A stretch of 64,000 nucleotides of DNA, from NCBI RefSeq assembly GCF_008704535.1, contig NZ_CP023701.1, forward strand, positions 2,294,001-2,358,000, written 5' to 3'. Within the stretch, counting starts at the first letter, position 1, and the number at the start of each line of letters is the position of its first letter. Source of the stretch: Streptomyces subrutilus. Lineage in GTDB: Bacteria; Actinomycetota; Actinomycetes; Streptomycetales; Streptomycetaceae. Below are positions 19,263-27,056 of this stretch, piece after piece. A model generated the notes under the pieces. It saw nothing but the letters and a program-made list of their open reading frames with translations, was not told the DNA's origin and did no database searches. The position numbers and the translations under genes are program-made.

Positions 19263-19544
19263 TCATCTGATCGCGAACCCGTCGTAGCCGCCCCGCGGTG
19301 TGCTCCAGATCTCCGTCACCCCGTCCACCCGGCCGGGCGTGTCGGCGGAGCGGAGCCAGTCGAGGAGCCGGTGGCAATTCTCACGTTGCCCTTCGGCCAC
19401 CACCTGCACCCGGCCGTCGTCGAGGTTGAGCGCGAAGCCGACCACTCCCCCGATCTCCAGGGCATTGGCCCTGGTGAACCAGCGGAAGCCCACTCCCTGC
19501 ACACGGCCGCGCACCCAGGCGGTCAGCCGGACGTCTTCATTCAT
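19263..19544 (-). CDS. acyP: Acylphosphatase
   Basis: 93-residue acylphosphatase, hydrolysing carboxyl-phosphate bonds such as acetyl- or carbamoyl-phosphate. The active-site loop [12 protein letters not shown] (residues about 13-24) contains the catalytic arginine, and the catalytic asparagine sits in [17 protein letters not shown] (about 36-52). Full length for the family. ATG start. It stands alone, with no obvious operon partner. Confidence 0.94.
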   Translation of the reverse strand: MNEDVRLTAWVRGRVQGVGFRWFTRANALEIGGVVGFALNLDDGRVQVVAEGQRENCHRLLDWLRSADTPGRVDGVTEIWSTPRGGYDGFAIR

Positions 19545-19621
19545 GCGTGAACGCTAACCGGGCAAACACTTTCGCCCCTCATCGCCCCCTGGCCCCATGG
19601 CGTACAGTCGCGCAGCAATGA

Positions 19622-19655
19622 ACTCATCCGTTCGGGTGAGTGAAAGATGATCTTT
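19622..19655 (+). promoter_or_regulatory. Two hairpins in the leader of the CAP-protein gene
   Basis: ACTCATCC (19622-19629) pairs with GGGTGAGT (19634-19641) around GTTC with one G-U pair, and AAAGAT (19643-19648) pairs with ATCTTT (19650-19655). They end 27 bases before the preferred ATG at 19683. They may be a 5' stabilising or regulatory element; no known riboswitch class was recognised. Confidence 0.35.
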
Positions 19656-19682
19656 TATCTGGTAAGGAAGGGCACGCCGCCG

Positions 19683-20720
19683 ATGGGACGCCCCGGACTC
19701 CACGCCGCGCCGCGCAGCGGTGGCAAGCGCCGCACCGCCGTGCGCACCGGCCTGCTGGGCGTCTCGGTGGCCGTCGCCCTGGGCGCGGCCGCCGTCACCA
19801 CGGGCTTCGTGCCGGTCGGCAGTTCCTTCCCCTACGTGGGCGTCGACTCCCGGGACGGCTCGGCGCGCACCGGCGCCGAGGCCGGCTCCTCGCCGCCGTC
19901 CTCCGACGGAGCGCCGGACCGGCAGGGCGGCCTCGCCAACCTCAACGGCCGCGCCTCCGCGGGCACCGGTACGGGCGCCGGCCCCTCCGGCGCCCCGTCG
20001 GCCTCTCCCACCCCGTCGGTCACCCCGAGCCCGTCCGCATCGGAGTCCGCCACAGCGCCTGCCGCACCGTCCGCACCGGCTCCCGCTCCTTCGGAGCCGA
20101 GCGGTCCGCCGGCCGCGGCTCCCGTCCCGGCGCCGGCGCCGTCCAGCGCGGCCCCGTCGGCGCGGGTCCCGGAGAAGACCGCCGCCCCGGCCCCCGCGAA
20201 GCCGACTCCTGCGAAACCGGCCCCCGCGAAGCCGACCCCCGCGAAGCCCGCTCCCCCGAAGCCGGCGCCCTCCAAGCCCGCTCCCCCGGCCCCGCCCAAG
20301 CCGAAGCCCGAGCCCTCGCCGTCGGCCCCGGCCGGGGGCGACCGCTCCGCCGAGGAGGCGGCCGTGGTGGCCCTGGTGAACCAGGAGCGCGCGATGGCCG
20401 GATGCGGCCCGGTCCGGGCCAACCCGCCGCTCGCCGCGCTGGCCGGAGCCTTCAGCAAGGACATGGCCGTACGCGGCTTCTTCGACCACACCGATCCCGA
20501 CGGGAAGACCCCCTGGGACCGGGCCGCCCAGGCCGGCATCGCGGGCCTCGGCGGCGAGAACATCGCCCGCGGCCAGGGCGACGCCGCTTCGGTCATGAAC
20601 GCCTGGATGAACAGCCCCGGCCACAAGGCGAACATCCTGAACTGCGAGTTCCGCACCCTGGGCGTGGGCGTCCACTTCGCCGCCGGCGGCCCCTGGTGGA
20701 CGCAGGACTTCGGCTTCTAG
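19683..20720 (+). CDS. Secreted CAP (SCP/PR1) domain protein
   Basis: 345 residues from ATG at 19683, which has AAGGAAGGG upstream; an ATG at 19647 in the same frame is the alternative. The N-terminal basic stretch and hydrophobic segment TGLLGVSVAVALGAAAVTTG (residues about 23-42) look like a signal peptide or anchor. A long Ser/Thr/Pro/Ala linker includes tandem PAKPTPAKPAP repeats (about residues 160-205). The CAP domain occupies about 217-345, with LVNQERAMAGC, FFDHTDPDGKTPWDR, GENIARGQG and WMNSPGHKANILN. The histidines and glutamate of the CAP pocket are present. Extracellular function unknown; the Pro-rich linker suggests a cell-wall-spanning stalk. Confidence 0.85.
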   Translation: MGRPGLHAAPRSGGKRRTAVRTGLLGVSVAVALGAAAVTTGFVPVGSSFPYVGVDSRDGSARTGAEAGSSPPSSDGAPDRQGGLANLNGRASAGTGTGAGPSGAPSASPTPSVTPSPSASESATAPAAPSAPAPAPSEPSGPPAAAPVPAPAPSSAAPSARVPEKTAAPAPAKPTPAKPAPAKPTPAKPAPPKPAPSKPAPPAPPKPKPEPSPSAPAGGDRSAEEAAVVALVNQERAMAGCGPVRANPPLAALAGAFSKDMAVRGFFDHTDPDGKTPWDRAAQAGIAGLGGENIARGQGDAASVMNAWMNSPGHKANILNCEFRTLGVGVHFAAGGPWWTQDFGF

Positions 20721-20747
20721 TCGCGGCGGGTGCGCCCGCCGCCCGGC

Positions 20748-21383
20748 TCAGGCGGAGACGAGCGCCGCGTCCGCGAGGCCGGCGCCCGCCAGGGCCGCGC
20801 GGCCCGCCACCACGACGCGGGTGTGCTCGGCGACCCGGCGGCCCAGGTGCTCGGCCGTGGCGATGTCCGCCGCGTGGACGCCTTCCGGGCCCTCGTCGGA
20901 GTTGGTCTGTGCGGCGGCGCCGGCGAAGAAGCCGAGGCGGTTGAGGTCGTTCTCCGACCCGGCGGTGGAGTTCCAGCCCGGCTTGAGACCCAGGTTGACC
21001 CAGCTCATGCCGTGCTGCGCGGCCAGCGTCTGGAAGAACTGCAGGGTGTGCAGCTTGTCGCCGCTCTTCGAGCCCGAGTTCGTGAAGCCCGCGGCCACCT
21101 TGTCCTGCCAGACGTCCCCGAACCAGCGCTTCGAGGTGGCCTCGGCGAAGACGTGGAAGGCGCCGGAGGCGGTGCCCATGTAGGTCGGGGAGCCGAAGAC
21201 GATCGCGTCGGACGCGTCGAGCAGCTCCCACCGGGCGTCGTCGATCTCGTCCACCTTGATCAGGTGCACGACGGCCCCGGCTTCGGCGGCGCCGCGGCGG
21301 ACCGCCTCGGCGACGACGGCGGTGTGGCCGTACCCGGAGTGGTAGGCGATCGCGACGACGGGGGCGGGGGTGGTGGCGGACAA
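20748..21383 (-). CDS. Flavodoxin/WrbA-like NAD(P)H-dependent oxidoreductase
   Basis: 211-residue FMN-binding protein of the NADPH-dependent reductase/flavodoxin superfamily. The phosphate-binding loop YHSGYGHTAVVAEAV (residues about 14-28) and the FMN-contact stretch FGSPTYMGTASGAFHVFAE (about 63-81) are typical of WrbA-like quinone reductases. ATG start. It is divergent from an HxlR regulator gene 126 bases away, the layout common for quinone- or electrophile-inducible reductases. Exact substrate unknown. Confidence 0.85.
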   Translation of the reverse strand: MSATTPAPVVAIAYHSGYGHTAVVAEAVRRGAAEAGAVVHLIKVDEIDDARWELLDASDAIVFGSPTYMGTASGAFHVFAEATSKRWFGDVWQDKVAAGFTNSGSKSGDKLHTLQFFQTLAAQHGMSWVNLGLKPGWNSTAGSENDLNRLGFFAGAAAQTNSDEGPEGVHAADIATAEHLGRRVAEHTRVVVAGRAALAGAGLADAALVSA

Positions 21384-21456
21384 GGCGGTCTCCTCGGTCG
21401 GTCCGGCTGCGCCGCCCCGCGGAGGTGCGCGGCGACGAACAGAAGAGAATCACTTA

Positions 21457-21500
21457 CTTTTAGAAAGCGCAAGCGTACAGTTAGCGCTACCTGGAGGTAG
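21457..21500. promoter_or_regulatory. Inverted repeats in the flavodoxin-hxlR divergent region
   Basis: Three short symmetric elements: CTTT-TAG-AAAG (21457-21467), AGCGC ... GCGCT (21466-21470 and 21484-21488) and CTACC-TGGA-GGTAG (21487-21500). The last covers the GGAGG ribosome site (21493-21497) of the regulator gene. They are plausible binding sites for the HxlR protein, giving autoregulation and control of the reductase. Confidence 0.45.
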
Positions 21501-21509
21501 GCTCTACGC

Positions 21510-21917
21510 ATGGAGACAGCAGCCGCCCGTACCGAAGCCGCCGGATCAGACCTGCCGTTCGACGTGTTCGCGCGCGCGTGCCCGTCCCGGGAGACCCTGG
21601 AGCACGTCACCGGCCGCTGGGGCAGCCTGACCGTCGGGGCGCTGCGGGAAGGGCCCTGCCGCTTCAACGAGCTGCGCCGGCGCGTCGAGGGCGTGAGCGA
21701 GAAGATGCTCTCGCAGACCCTGCACGCGCTGGAGCGCGACGGCATCGTCCACCGCGAGGCGCAGCCGACGAACCCGCCGCGCGTCGACTACGAACTGACC
21801 CCGCTCGGCATCGAGGTCGCGGACCGGCTGCTCGCCCTCATCCACTGCGTGGAGGGCAGCATGGCGCAGGTCCTGACCGCCCGGGGCGCCTACGACGCGA
21901 CGCGCGCCGGGCGCTGA
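21510..21917 (+). CDS. HxlR-family winged helix regulator
   Basis: 135-residue winged-helix transcription factor. The N-terminal cysteine in [21 protein letters not shown] (Cys near residue 22) is at the conserved position used by YodB/HypR/QorR-type members to sense quinones or electrophiles. The HTH includes [29 protein letters not shown] (about residues 52-80). ATG with GGAGG 12 bases upstream. Divergent from the flavodoxin-type reductase, its likely target. The last 28 bases overlap the 3' end of convergent mutM. Confidence 0.88.
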   Translation: METAAARTEAAGSDLPFDVFARACPSRETLEHVTGRWGSLTVGALREGPCRFNELRRRVEGVSEKMLSQTLHALERDGIVHREAQPTNPPRVDYELTPLGIEVADRLLALIHCVEGSMAQVLTARGAYDATRAGR

Positions 21918-22750
21918 CAGCGCGGGCAGAAGTAGCTGGACCGGTTCATCCACGGCCGGCGCCGCATCGGGGTGCCGCAGCGGCGGCAGGGCTCGTCCTC
22001 GCGGCCGTAGGCGTCCAGCGAGCGGTCGAAGTAGCCCGACTCGCCGTTCACGTTGACGTAGAGGCTGTCGAAGCTGGTGCCGCCGACCGCGAGCGCGGCG
22101 TTCATGACGTCCCGGACGTGGCCGAGGAGTTCCGCGCTCCGCGGGCGCGCGAGCGTGGCGGTGGGGCGCTCGTAGTGCAGCCGGGCGCGCCACAGCGCCT
22201 CGTCGGCGTAGATGTTGCCGACCCCGCTGATCAGCGACTGGTCCAGTAGCGCCCGCTTGAGGGTGGTCCGCCTGGCGCGCAGCGCGAGGTGGTAGGCGCC
22301 CTCGTCGAACAGGGGGTCCAGCGGGTCGCGGGCGATGTGGGCGATGACGTCGGGCAGTCCGTCGGGGGTGTTCTCGTGCAGCGAGAGCCCGCCGAAGGTG
22401 CGCTGGTCGACGAAGCGCAGTTCGGTGCCGAGGTCGTCGTCGAAGCGCACCCGGACGCGCAGGTGCTTCTCGTCCGGGGAGTCCTGCGGCTGTACGAGCA
22501 GCTGCCCGCTCATCCCGAGGTGCCCGAGCACGGACAGGTCGCGCCCCTCCAGCGGCAGCCACAGGTACTTGCCGCGGCGCTGCGGCACCCCGAGGGTGCG
22601 GCCGCCCAGCCGCGCCGCGAAGTCCGCGCCGCCGCCCGGGTGCCGGCGCACCGCGCGCGGGTGCAGGACCTCGACGGACTCCACGGTCCGCCCCGCGACC
22701 CAGCGCTCCAGCCCCCGCCGCACGACTTCGACCTCGGGCAGCTCGGGCAC
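21890..22750 (-). CDS. mutM: Formamidopyrimidine-DNA glycosylase MutM
   Basis: 286-residue DNA repair glycosylase/lyase that removes 8-oxoguanine. The N-terminus PELPEVE provides the catalytic proline and glutamate after Met removal. [12 protein letters not shown] (helix-two-turn-helix) lies near residue 172. The C-terminal zinc finger [24 protein letters not shown] is complete, with the nucleic-acid-binding arginine just before it. GTG start with GGAGGAG. It follows rnc in the leftward gene order but is separated by a terminator hairpin. Confidence 0.96.
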   Translation of the reverse strand: MPELPEVEVVRRGLERWVAGRTVESVEVLHPRAVRRHPGGGADFAARLGGRTLGVPQRRGKYLWLPLEGRDLSVLGHLGMSGQLLVQPQDSPDEKHLRVRVRFDDDLGTELRFVDQRTFGGLSLHENTPDGLPDVIAHIARDPLDPLFDEGAYHLALRARRTTLKRALLDQSLISGVGNIYADEALWRARLHYERPTATLARPRSAELLGHVRDVMNAALAVGGTSFDSLYVNVNGESGYFDRSLDAYGREDEPCRRCGTPMRRRPWMNRSSYFCPRCQRPARVAS

Positions 22751-22828
22751 GGCTTCTCCTCCGGGACGGCACGGTTCTGGGCGCTGCCGCCGAGCCTACC
22801 GGCCCCGCCCCGGCCCCCCGAAACGGGT

Positions 22829-22862
22829 CCGCCCCGCCCCCTGCGAGCAGGGGGCGGGGCGG
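22829..22862 (-). terminator. Terminator after rnc
   Basis: GCCCCGCCCCCTGC pairs with GCAGGGGGCGGGGC around a two-base loop, extended by two more pairs, giving about 16 bp. It lies about 20 bases past the rnc stop codon. No T tract, as usual in Streptomyces. Confidence 0.75.
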
Positions 22863-22881
22863 GGAATTCCCGAAGGAAGGG

Positions 22882-23736
22882 TCAGGCGCTCGGCGTCGGG
22901 TCGGCCGGGGCCGGCGCCCCGCCCTCCTCCGCCACGGCGTCGGCCGGAGCCGTCACCGCCGCCACGGGGGCCGAGGCGGCCGCGGCTTCCGCCGCGATCC
23001 GCTCGTCCGCCTTGGCGCGGATCCCGCGCCAGGCGGATTCCGCGGCCTGCTGTTCCGCTTCCTTCTTGCTGCGGCCGGTGCCGGTGCCGTACGAGACACC
23101 ACCGACGCGAGCGGCAGCTGTGAAGGTCTTCTCGTGGTCCGGACCGGTCTCGGTGACCAGGTATTCCGGCACACCGAGGCCTTCTGCCGCCGTGAGCTCC
23201 TGGAGACTGGTCTTCCAGTCCAGGCCGGCCCCGAGGTTGGAGGACTTCTCGATGAGCGGGTCGAAGAGCCGGTGGACCAGCTCCGAGGCCGCGTCGAGGC
23301 CCTGATCGAGGTAGACCGCGCCGATCACCGCTTCAAGGGTGTCGGCGAGGATGGAGGCCTTGTCCCGGCCGCCCGTGCCCTCTTCGCCCCGGCCGAGCCG
23401 GATGAAGGAGCCGAGTTCGAGGCCGCGCCCGACCTCCGCCAGTGCGCGCGAGTTGACCACCGCGGCCCGAAGTTTGGCCAGCTGGCCTTCGGGGAGGTCC
23501 GGGTGGGTCGTGTACAGCGTGTCCGTGACCACCAGGCCCAGCACGGAGTCCCCGAGGAACTCCAGCCGTTCGTTGGTGGGCAGACCGCCGTTCTCGTACG
23601 CGTACGAGCGGTGGGTCAGCGCACGCACCAGAAGGGCGGACTCGAGTTGGTACCCGAGCCGCCCTTCCAGAAGCGTGTGGGACGAGGCCGCGTTGTTACT
23701 GTCTGCCTGCTTCTCAGCGTTGGACAGCTCAGACAT
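22882..23736 (-). CDS. rnc: Ribonuclease III (AbsB)
   Basis: Double-strand-specific RNase; in S. coelicolor the same gene (absB) is a global post-transcriptional activator of antibiotic production. 284 residues from ATG at 23736 ([10 protein letters not shown]), preceded by GAGAGG; an in-frame extension to 23808 has no ribosome site. The catalytic signature [13 protein letters not shown] lies near residue 57, and [13 protein letters not shown] near 127 supplies the second metal site. A dsRNA-binding domain covers about 170-245 with [18 protein letters not shown]. The C-terminal Ala/Pro-rich tail (about 250-284) is variable. It follows rpmF closely, reflecting the common rpmF-rnc linkage. Confidence 0.96.
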   Translation of the reverse strand: MSELSNAEKQADSNNAASSHTLLEGRLGYQLESALLVRALTHRSYAYENGGLPTNERLEFLGDSVLGLVVTDTLYTTHPDLPEGQLAKLRAAVVNSRALAEVGRGLELGSFIRLGRGEEGTGGRDKASILADTLEAVIGAVYLDQGLDAASELVHRLFDPLIEKSSNLGAGLDWKTSLQELTAAEGLGVPEYLVTETGPDHEKTFTAAARVGGVSYGTGTGRSKKEAEQQAAESAWRGIRAKADERIAAEAAAASAPVAAVTAPADAVAEEGGAPAPADPTPSA

Positions 23737-23755
23737 TGCGCCTCTCACCAGCCGC

Positions 23756-23929
23756 TCAGACCTCGAGGACCTGGCGCTTGTTGTAGGTGCCGCAGCTCGG
23801 GCACGCAATGTGCTGGAGCTTCGGCTCCTGGCAACGCTCGCACGAAACCAGGGTGGGGACCGCAGCCTTCCACTGCGACCGGCGGTGGCGCGTGTTGCTG
23901 CGCGACATCTTCCGCTTCGGAACAGCCAC
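23756..23929 (-). CDS. rpmF: Ribosomal protein L32 (zinc-binding form)
   Basis: 57-residue large-subunit protein reading [18 protein letters not shown] after a GTG start, with CERC and CPSC zinc-ligand pairs and the ending KRQVLEV. The four cysteines mark the zinc-containing version. It lies two bases after the stop of the YceD-like gene and 19 bases before the rnc start, so all three are probably co-transcribed. Confidence 0.95.
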   Translation of the reverse strand: MAVPKRKMSRSNTRHRRSQWKAAVPTLVSCERCQEPKLQHIACPSCGTYNKRQVLEV

Positions 23930-23931
23930 GG

Positions 23932-24642
23932 CTACTTCTCCTGCTTCTCGGCGGCGCTCTGAACTCCGTCAGATGCAGTGCCGCTCATGTTGTCCTTCTC
24001 GCCGTCCTGATCGGTCACGACGAGTTCCTGCAATGCCGCCCAACGGATGTCGACGGCATCATGGTGGTGGTCCGGGTCGTCGTTCAGGCTGAGCCCGCAA
24101 TCGGGGCACAGTCCGAGACAGTCCTCCCGGCACACCGGCTGCAGCGGCAGTGCGAGCACCACCACGTCGCGCAGCACGGGTTCGAGGTCGAACAAGCCGT
24201 CCTCGAGGAAGAGCGTGTCCTCGTCGTCCTCGGCGTCGTCGGCCGGCTCCGCCTTGGGGCGGGTCCGGTCGTCGGCGTCAGGGTACGAGAACATCTCCTG
24301 GAAGTCCGCCTTGAGCTCGCGCTCGACGGACTCCAGACACCTTACGCACTCCCCCACGGCCGACGCACGGGCGGTGCCTGTGACGAGCACCCCTTCCATG
24401 ACCGACTCCAGACGGAGCTTGAGCTTCAGCGGGGCGCCTTCCGGCACTCCGATGACCCCGGCGAGACCGAGGTCCGCCGGTGCTTCGATCTCGCGGGACA
24501 GCCGCTGCATGGCACCAGGACGCCGACCCAGCTCGTGCGTGTCGAACACGAGGGGGTTGCGGTGGTCGAGGCGGGTATTCAGGGCCGTTCCTGCTTTCAC
24601 GAATTGCCGAAGATCAAGAATTCCGCCACTCAAGGGCAGCAT
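23932..24642 (-). CDS. YceD/DUF177-family protein
   Basis: Up to 236 residues; conserved partner of rpmF in most bacteria, associated with 23S rRNA accumulation in plants and bacteria. The start is uncertain: ATG at 24642 and GTG at 24600 both lack a good ribosome site, and homology is expected to begin at about [18 protein letters not shown] (residue 20). Family features are the [22 protein letters not shown] core (residues about 97-118), an acidic insert, and the metal-site-like [13 protein letters not shown] (about 168-180). The tail is Glu/Lys-rich. Immediately precedes rpmF. Confidence 0.82.
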   Translation of the reverse strand: MLPLSGGILDLRQFVKAGTALNTRLDHRNPLVFDTHELGRRPGAMQRLSREIEAPADLGLAGVIGVPEGAPLKLKLRLESVMEGVLVTGTARASAVGECVRCLESVERELKADFQEMFSYPDADDRTRPKAEPADDAEDDEDTLFLEDGLFDLEPVLRDVVVLALPLQPVCREDCLGLCPDCGLSLNDDPDHHHDAVDIRWAALQELVVTDQDGEKDNMSGTASDGVQSAAEKQEK

Positions 24643-24711
24643 GGATCGCGGTGCATACGCGCGACCGAAGAGCCAGGATACCCGGCGCTTCGCCCTGAGC
24701 CCAATCCGGCC

Positions 24712-25803
24712 CTAGCGGCCCTGCTCGTACTGGCGCAGCTGGTCCAGGTTGATCATGCTCGTGTCGAACAGGCTGGTCTCGTCGAGCGCGGGCTGCTGCT
24801 GCGGCTGGTGCTGCTCCTGCGGCTGCTGCCGGGGCTGGTGCTGCTGGTGGTCCTGCGGCTGCTGCTGGTAGCCGGCGTAGGGGTCGGGCTGCTGCGGGTA
24901 GGCGCCGTAGGGGTCCGGCTGCTGCTGGTAGCCGCCGTACGGGTCCTGGTAGCCGTACGCGTCCTGCTGCGGGACGGCGGGCTGCCCCGCGTACTGCCCG
25001 GCGTACGCGTCGTAGACGGGCTCCGGCTGGACCCGGGCGGGGGGCGACGGCTGCTGCCGGGCGGCCACCGGGTCCGGTTCCGCCAGGCCCGCCAGGAAGT
25101 CCGCGTCGCTCGCGGAGCGGGAGGGCCGGCCGCCCGCCGCGTCCTGGGCGGCCATGTGCGCGCCGAGGTCGTCCGTCGGCACCCGGCCCAGCAGCTTCTG
25201 CCGGCCCCTGCCCACGGCCTCCAGGGTCTTGGAGAGCACCGCCTCGAAGGTGGCCAGCTTGGCGTCCACGTAGGCGTCCGCCTGCTGCCGCTGCGTCTCG
25301 GGGTCGTGGCTGCGCTCGGGCGCCTCGGCGTCCGGGTGGCCGTGGTCGTCGAGTCCCGGTCCGCGCCCCAGCAGCTTCTCCCGGCCGCGGTCCACGGAGC
25401 CGATGGTCTTGCCGAGCACGACCTCGAAGTTGGCCAGCTTGCTGTCGACGTAGTCGTCCGCCTCGGCGCGGATCTCCTCGGCCTCGCGCCGGGCCTCGTC
25501 CAGGATGCGGTCCGCCTCGGCCTGCGAGCGCCGCGCGACCTCGGTGTCGGAGACCAGCGAACCGCGCCGGCTGTGCGCGGACTCGATGATCCGCTCCGCC
25601 TCGCGGCGCGCCTCCTCGACCATCTGCTCCCGGCCGCCGATGAGCTCCTGGGCCTGGGCGAGCGAGCCGGGGAGGGCCTTGCGGACCTCTTCGAGCCGGG
25701 CGAGGAGATCGGCCCGGTTGATCACGCAGGAGGTCGACATGGGCATGGAGCGGGCGCCGCCGACGGCCGCGACGATCTCGTCGAGCTTCTTCTGCACGTC
25801 CAT
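24712..25803 (-). CDS. DivIVA/AtpF-like coiled-coil protein with Gln/Tyr-rich tail
   Basis: 363 residues from ATG (MDVQKKLDEIVAAV). Two charged coiled-coil stretches (about residues 45-140 and 155-205) contain the repeated unit ADxYVDxKLAxFExVLxKTxxxVxRGRxKLLGR twice, pointing to internal duplication. The last 150 residues are Pro/Gln/Tyr-rich, with tandem DPYGxYxQQP units ending SLFDTSMINLDQLRQYEQGR. Databases often call such proteins ATP synthase subunit B-like or DivIVA-like; no membrane helix is seen here. Probably a cytoskeletal or polar-growth scaffold, function unproven. It lies between coaD and the YceD-like gene in the leftward order. Confidence 0.75.
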   Translation of the reverse strand: MDVQKKLDEIVAAVGGARSMPMSTSCVINRADLLARLEEVRKALPGSLAQAQELIGGREQMVEEARREAERIIESAHSRRGSLVSDTEVARRSQAEADRILDEARREAEEIRAEADDYVDSKLANFEVVLGKTIGSVDRGREKLLGRGPGLDDHGHPDAEAPERSHDPETQRQQADAYVDAKLATFEAVLSKTLEAVGRGRQKLLGRVPTDDLGAHMAAQDAAGGRPSRSASDADFLAGLAEPDPVAARQQPSPPARVQPEPVYDAYAGQYAGQPAVPQQDAYGYQDPYGGYQQQPDPYGAYPQQPDPYAGYQQQPQDHQQHQPRQQPQEQHQPQQQPALDETSLFDTSMINLDQLRQYEQGR

Positions 25804-25907
25804 GGGGGCTCGCACTCTCTCGGCCTCGGGCGGTTCCCGAGTCGGACGGCATCGACTGTAAGGCCACCGGGCCCGGCCCCGACACCGCCTGACGGACCGT
25901 CAGCCGG

Positions 25908-26387
25908 TCAGCGGTCGCGCAGCCGTTCCAGCAGGGCGGCGTGCACGTGGGCCGGGAGCAGGTGGGCCACGTCGCCGCCCCAGGTCGCGACCTCCTTGAC
26001 CAGGGAGGACGACAGGAAGCTGTAGGTGGGGTTGGTCGGTACGAAGAGGGTCTCGACGCCCGACAGCCCCATGTTCATCTGGGCCATCTGGAGCTCGTAG
26101 TCGAAGTCGCTGACGGCGCGCAGGCCCTTGACGATGGCCGGGATGTCGCGCTGCTTGCAGAAGTCGACGAGGAGGCCGTGGAAGGACTCGACCTGGATGT
26201 TCCCGTAGTCGGAGGTCGCCTCGCGGATCAGCTCGATCCGTTCCTCGACGGTGAACAGCCCCTGCTTGGACTGGTTGATCATCACGGCGACGTGGACCAC
26301 GTCGTAGAGCCGGGAGGCCCGGCCGATGATGTCGAGGTGCCCGTTGGTGATGGGGTCGAACGACCCCGGACAGACGGCGCGGCGCAA
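25908..26387 (-). CDS. coaD: Phosphopantetheine adenylyltransferase
   Basis: Penultimate step of coenzyme A synthesis, transferring AMP from ATP to 4'-phosphopantetheine. 159 residues from TTG at 26387, preceded by GAGGGA six bases upstream; this gives the standard family N-terminus (M)RRAVCPGSFDPITNGHLD with the HxGH-type nucleotide motif GSFDPITNGH. NPTYSFLSSSLVKEVA near residue 115 carries the ISST-like motif. An in-frame ATG at 26420 overlaps the rsmD stop as ATGA and would add 11 residues, so it is a real alternative for translational coupling. Confidence 0.94.
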   Translation of the reverse strand: MRRAVCPGSFDPITNGHLDIIGRASRLYDVVHVAVMINQSKQGLFTVEERIELIREATSDYGNIQVESFHGLLVDFCKQRDIPAIVKGLRAVSDFDYELQMAQMNMGLSGVETLFVPTNPTYSFLSSSLVKEVATWGGDVAHLLPAHVHAALLERLRDR

Positions 26388-26416
26388 CTGAAGTCCCTCG
26401 CTCTCCGGTGCGGGAA

Positions 26417-26995
26417 TCATGAATCTTCGCTGGTGAAGGCGGCGCGACCGTACCAGAGCGTGCCCTCGCCGTACGTGCGGGACCGGAGCGGTTCGAAGCC
26501 CGGGGGCCACGGGAAGGCGCCGCTCCTGGTCCTGCGCTCCACGGTGACGAGCGCATCGTCGGTGAGCCAGCCATTGGACCGGAGTGTGAGGAGGATCTCG
26601 CCAAGATCGTCGTGCGCGACGTCGTACGGCGGGTCCAGGAAGACCACGTCGTACGGGTCCCCGCCCGCGGCCGCGGCGACGACCTGCTCGGCCTTGCCGG
26701 AGCGGAATTCGGCGCCGGGCAGGCCCACCGCGGTGATGTTCGCGCGGATCGCCCTGGCCGCCTTGGCGTCGGGCTCGACGAGCAGGGCGTGGTCCGCGCC
26801 GCGGGAGAGCGCCTCCAGGCCGACCGCGCCCGATCCCGCGTACAGGTCGAGCACCCGGGAGCCCTCGATGCCGTGCAGCGACTCCCAGGTGGAGAAGAGT
26901 CCTTCGCGCATCCGGTCCGAGGTCGGGCGGGTGCCGGTGCCGGGCGGCACGGTCAGCCGTCGCCCGCCGGCGCTGCCGGCGATCACGCGGGTCAT
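26417..26995 (-). CDS. rsmD: 16S rRNA (guanine966-N2)-methyltransferase RsmD
   Basis: 192-residue SAM-dependent methyltransferase of the small subunit. RVIAGSAGGRRLTVPPG (residues 3-19) and RPTSDRMREGLFS are RsmD signatures. The SAM site LDLYAGSGAVGLEALSRGA is near residue 50, and the catalytic motif FLDPPYD near 118. The ATG start lies 61 bases past the recG stop codon, suggesting an operon with recG, followed by coaD. Confidence 0.94.
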   Translation of the reverse strand: MTRVIAGSAGGRRLTVPPGTGTRPTSDRMREGLFSTWESLHGIEGSRVLDLYAGSGAVGLEALSRGADHALLVEPDAKAARAIRANITAVGLPGAEFRSGKAEQVVAAAAGGDPYDVVFLDPPYDVAHDDLGEILLTLRSNGWLTDDALVTVERRTRSGAFPWPPGFEPLRSRTYGEGTLWYGRAAFTSEDS

Positions 26996-27056
26996 CTGGG
27001 GTTCCTTCGTACGGCGTCGGTCGGGAGGTCAGGGCTCCAACGATAGGTCGTGCCGG

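Noticed and set aside
19622..19682. c-di-AMP (ydaO) riboswitch for the CAP protein gene
   Set aside because: Only two small hairpins; far too short, with none of the conserved ydaO blocks.
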